The notes beneath the pieces were generated by a model. That model was not told where the DNA came from. It saw nothing but the letters and a program-made list of their open reading frames with translations, and searched no databases. This document shows, piece after piece, positions 62,172-64,000 of a stretch of DNA of 64,000 nt. Both the position numbers and the translations under genes were made by a program. Source of the DNA: Ardenticatenaceae bacterium (GTDB lineage Bacteria; Chloroflexota; Anaerolineae; Promineifilales; Promineifilaceae); NCBI GenBank assembly GCA_020634455.1, contig JACKBQ010000002.1, positions 1,612,001 to 1,676,000 of the forward strand, in the 5' to 3' direction. Every line of letters starts with the position of its first letter. The first letter of the stretch is position 1.

Positions 62172-62258
62172 AATAATGAATTGTGAATAATGAATTGAGA
62201 ATGGTGAATGATGAAATCGCCATTAACCATCTACGATTAATTATTCACCATTCCAATC
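62172..62258. repeat. AATGAATTGTGAATAATGAATTG low-complexity repeat
   Basis: AATGAATTGTGAATAATGAA, TTGAGAATGGTGAATGATGA and, in inverse form, TTAATTATTCACCATTCC fill the spacer between the two paralogous genes and reach into the stop region of the right-hand one. This is a further distinct word family among the spacer repeats of this window. Confidence 0.65.
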
Positions 62259-64000
62259 CTATCCACCCAGGCCGCGTTTGTACAGGCCAGACCCTCAAAA
62301 TTGAGCAATCTTTCATCCGTGGCAGCGTGCCACAGGCGCAGGTAGCCATTTTCTGGCAGCACCAGCCAGTCGCCGTCGGACGACCAATTAGCGTAAAAAT
62401 GGCGGGGCAACGCGGTTGTGCCGTCCAGACGGGTTACCAAAAAGGCGGGATTGTCGGTTTCCAAGCCCAAAAGCACCAGAAATGTTTCTGCTTCGTTAGC
62501 AAAAGTGATGAGGAGGGAACGGCCGTCCGGGGCAAACCGGTAGCCTAGCAAAGAGGATCCCTGTAAGTCTGGCAAGGGCAAATACCGCACAATCATCCCG
62601 ATCTCCTGGTCAAACAAAAATAGGTGCTGGCTGCGCGTCACCTCTCTGGCCAGGATGAGAATCAATTGCGGATTACCGGGCAGCGGCTGAGCAAATTCCA
62701 ACGTCAAGGTATCGAGCAAATCGGTATTTGGCATTAAATCTGGCAGCGACACGCTGGTCAGCAGCGTTTGCGGTCGGCTTAACGCCACATCGGTCACCAC
62801 CAACTGCTGCAACCCATTCTGGAACTCGGTCAGGTAGCCAAACTCGAAATCATCCAGCCAAAACACCGATGCGCCAAACCCTGGTGAGTTAATGGCTGGC
62901 GTCGTTGGCCCTTGGCGCAGCAGCATCATGCCGTTTTCCAGCCCCTCCGTCCACCACGGCCGTATCACCGACAGGCTGATGAGCTGCTCCCCGGACGGCG
63001 ACCAGGTGGGGTAGCCACCCACCGGAATGGCGTCACACGCTGCGCCCGACTGGCAGGCGGCCCAATCGGTCAGGGCGAAGAAGTTGCCGTTGGCGAAATC
63101 CTGTGTGACGGTCCAAAGCAGGTAACGGCCGTTTCCCACCACAACCGTCGGCACAGCAAAAGGTGGCCGGGACGTGACCCCCTGCACCGCTGACCAATCC
63201 ACATCCACCCGCTCCGTTCCGTTAAAAAGCAAATACGTCTCCGGCTGGTTGGTTGGACTTTCTCGCGCCACCACCGCCACGCCCCCCCCATCGGGCAAGC
63301 CAGTAAAAAACAGAGTTTCATCTGGCGCAATCGCCGCCTGCAATTCAGGCGTGGCCAATGTCTCATCAAAATAGTAAAGGCCCTGTTCTGCGCGTAACGG
63401 ATTCTGACAAAGCAGCAGCAAACCCGCCTCCGGCTCCGGCAGCACCTTGGGCGACGCCTGCCAGCGAGATACGTACTGCCGGAAGGCATCGGTGAGCAGC
63501 GCGTCGGTCCAGGGCGGGCCAAGCTGGTCGGTGAGCCAGTCGGCCAGGGTGTTGGGGGGAACGGCCGTAACCGAGCGCATCATCTGGCTGGGGGAGATAC
63601 GCACCGTCTGCCGCAGCCAATGCACCACCACGTATGGCCCAGGCGTTTGGGCAAATTCAGTGGGGTTTTCGGGGAATGGTGCTTGCCACGATTGGGCGAC
63701 GGTTTGCAGAGATAAATCGTTGGGCAAGGAAACGGCCGAATCCGCCAGCGGCCAACCCATCACCCCCAAATCGGCCAGCTGCGCCGTCAGCGCCGCCCGG
63801 TAGAAAGGCACGTTTTCGCAGCAATCCCAGCCCACCAAATCCGTCACCGCCACTGCCAGCATTTGGGCGGCGTAACCGCGAAAATAGGCGATGTAACCGC
63901 TGGCGTCCTGCGGCAGGCCGACCAACGTCGGCGTAGGCAGCACGATGGCCTCATCTCCCGTCCAAACGGCCCCAATTTCCCCCTGGTCGCGGGTGAAGGC
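62237..64000 (-). CDS. Paralogue of the large propeller-like membrane protein, 5' end outside window
   Basis: The frame is open to the right edge (first visible residues AFTRDQGEIGAVWTGDEAIV), so at least 587 C-terminal residues are present and the N-terminus is missing. LPTPTLVGLPQDASGYIAYF, WDCCENVPFYRAALTAQLAD and ISPSQMMR align with the gene at 59630-62158. The C-terminal half has propeller-type strands (LLGYRFAPDGRSLLITFANE, WSSDGDWLVLPENGYLRLWH). The Cys pair WDCC/YDCC is conserved between the two. Both probably act at the cell surface; function is unknown. Confidence 0.78.
   Translation of the reverse strand, partial: AFTRDQGEIGAVWTGDEAIVLPTPTLVGLPQDASGYIAYFRGYAAQMLAVAVTDLVGWDCCENVPFYRAALTAQLADLGVMGWPLADSAVSLPNDLSLQTVAQSWQAPFPENPTEFAQTPGPYVVVHWLRQTVRISPSQMMRSVTAVPPNTLADWLTDQLGPPWTDALLTDAFRQYVSRWQASPKVLPEPEAGLLLLCQNPLRAEQGLYYFDETLATPELQAAIAPDETLFFTGLPDGGGVAVVARESPTNQPETYLLFNGTERVDVDWSAVQGVTSRPPFAVPTVVVGNGRYLLWTVTQDFANGNFFALTDWAACQSGAACDAIPVGGYPTWSPSGEQLISLSVIRPWWTEGLENGMMLLRQGPTTPAINSPGFGASVFWLDDFEFGYLTEFQNGLQQLVVTDVALSRPQTLLTSVSLPDLMPNTDLLDTLTLEFAQPLPGNPQLILILAREVTRSQHLFLFDQEIGMIVRYLPLPDLQGSSLLGYRFAPDGRSLLITFANEAETFLVLLGLETDNPAFLVTRLDGTTALPRHFYANWSSDGDWLVLPENGYLRLWHAATDERLLNFEGLACTNAAWVDRIGMVNN

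Overview
The window is about 64 kb of moderately GC-rich bacterial chromosome, complete except for a truncated gene at each end. No rRNA, tRNA or CRISPR array was seen. Gene content suggests a member of the Chloroflexota, probably Anaerolineae-like: SARP/BTAD regulators, a cyclase-AAA-TPR protein, lipobox proteins with Thr/Pro/Glu-rich linkers, a T-box valS, a CSLREAI/C25 giant secreted protein and many dispersed intergenic repeats. This assignment is inference from gene families, since there is no rRNA to confirm it.

Layout. Bases 1-817 hold the end of a frameshifted IS5-type insertion sequence. Bases 969-3858 encode a lipoprotein, a small membrane protein, a PduO-type cobalamin adenosyltransferase and an MFS exporter. 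Bases 4089-10073 are a complete oligopeptide/dipeptide ABC transporter operon on the minus strand (binding protein, two permeases, two ATPases). Bases 10484-17345 hold small membrane proteins, a cytochrome P450, a truncated hemoglobin and a soluble-adenylyl-cyclase-like protein. Bases 17513-22804 encode a 1763-residue secreted protein with a C25-type peptidase domain and 19 tandem PDAFS repeats. A membrane-anchored MutS homologue follows.

Bases 25220-35711, on the plus strand, are the most distinctive part. A PAS-SARP regulator, an FG-GAP protein and a second SARP regulator precede a large secreted protein resembling the choice-of-anchor O family. After it come a 12-heme and a 27-heme c-type cytochrome. 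A secreted subtilase lies convergently behind them. The likely reading is a regulated extracytoplasmic electron-transfer module. Two loci in it share a direct repeat with an 11-bp period, the spacing known for SARP operators, and two of its secreted proteins end in a similar LFLPI/LFLPL tail.

Bases 40295-64000 are mostly housekeeping: M23 lipoprotein, DUF123 nuclease-like protein, ROK kinase, RlmK-like methyltransferase, an HTH-fused citrate synthase, threonine dehydratase, citrate synthase, DUF971, a GNAT-nitrilase fusion, valS behind a T-box leader, YbaN, a methyltransferase, a GT-C-like membrane protein, a cyclophilin and two paralogous propeller-like membrane proteins.

Two global features stand out. 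The palindrome ACGGCCGT occurs about 108 times by my manual count (about one is expected), in genes, spacers and even the T-box leader, but not in the insertion sequence. Many spacers are filled with several distinct families of short repeats, one of which has entered a coding sequence in frame.
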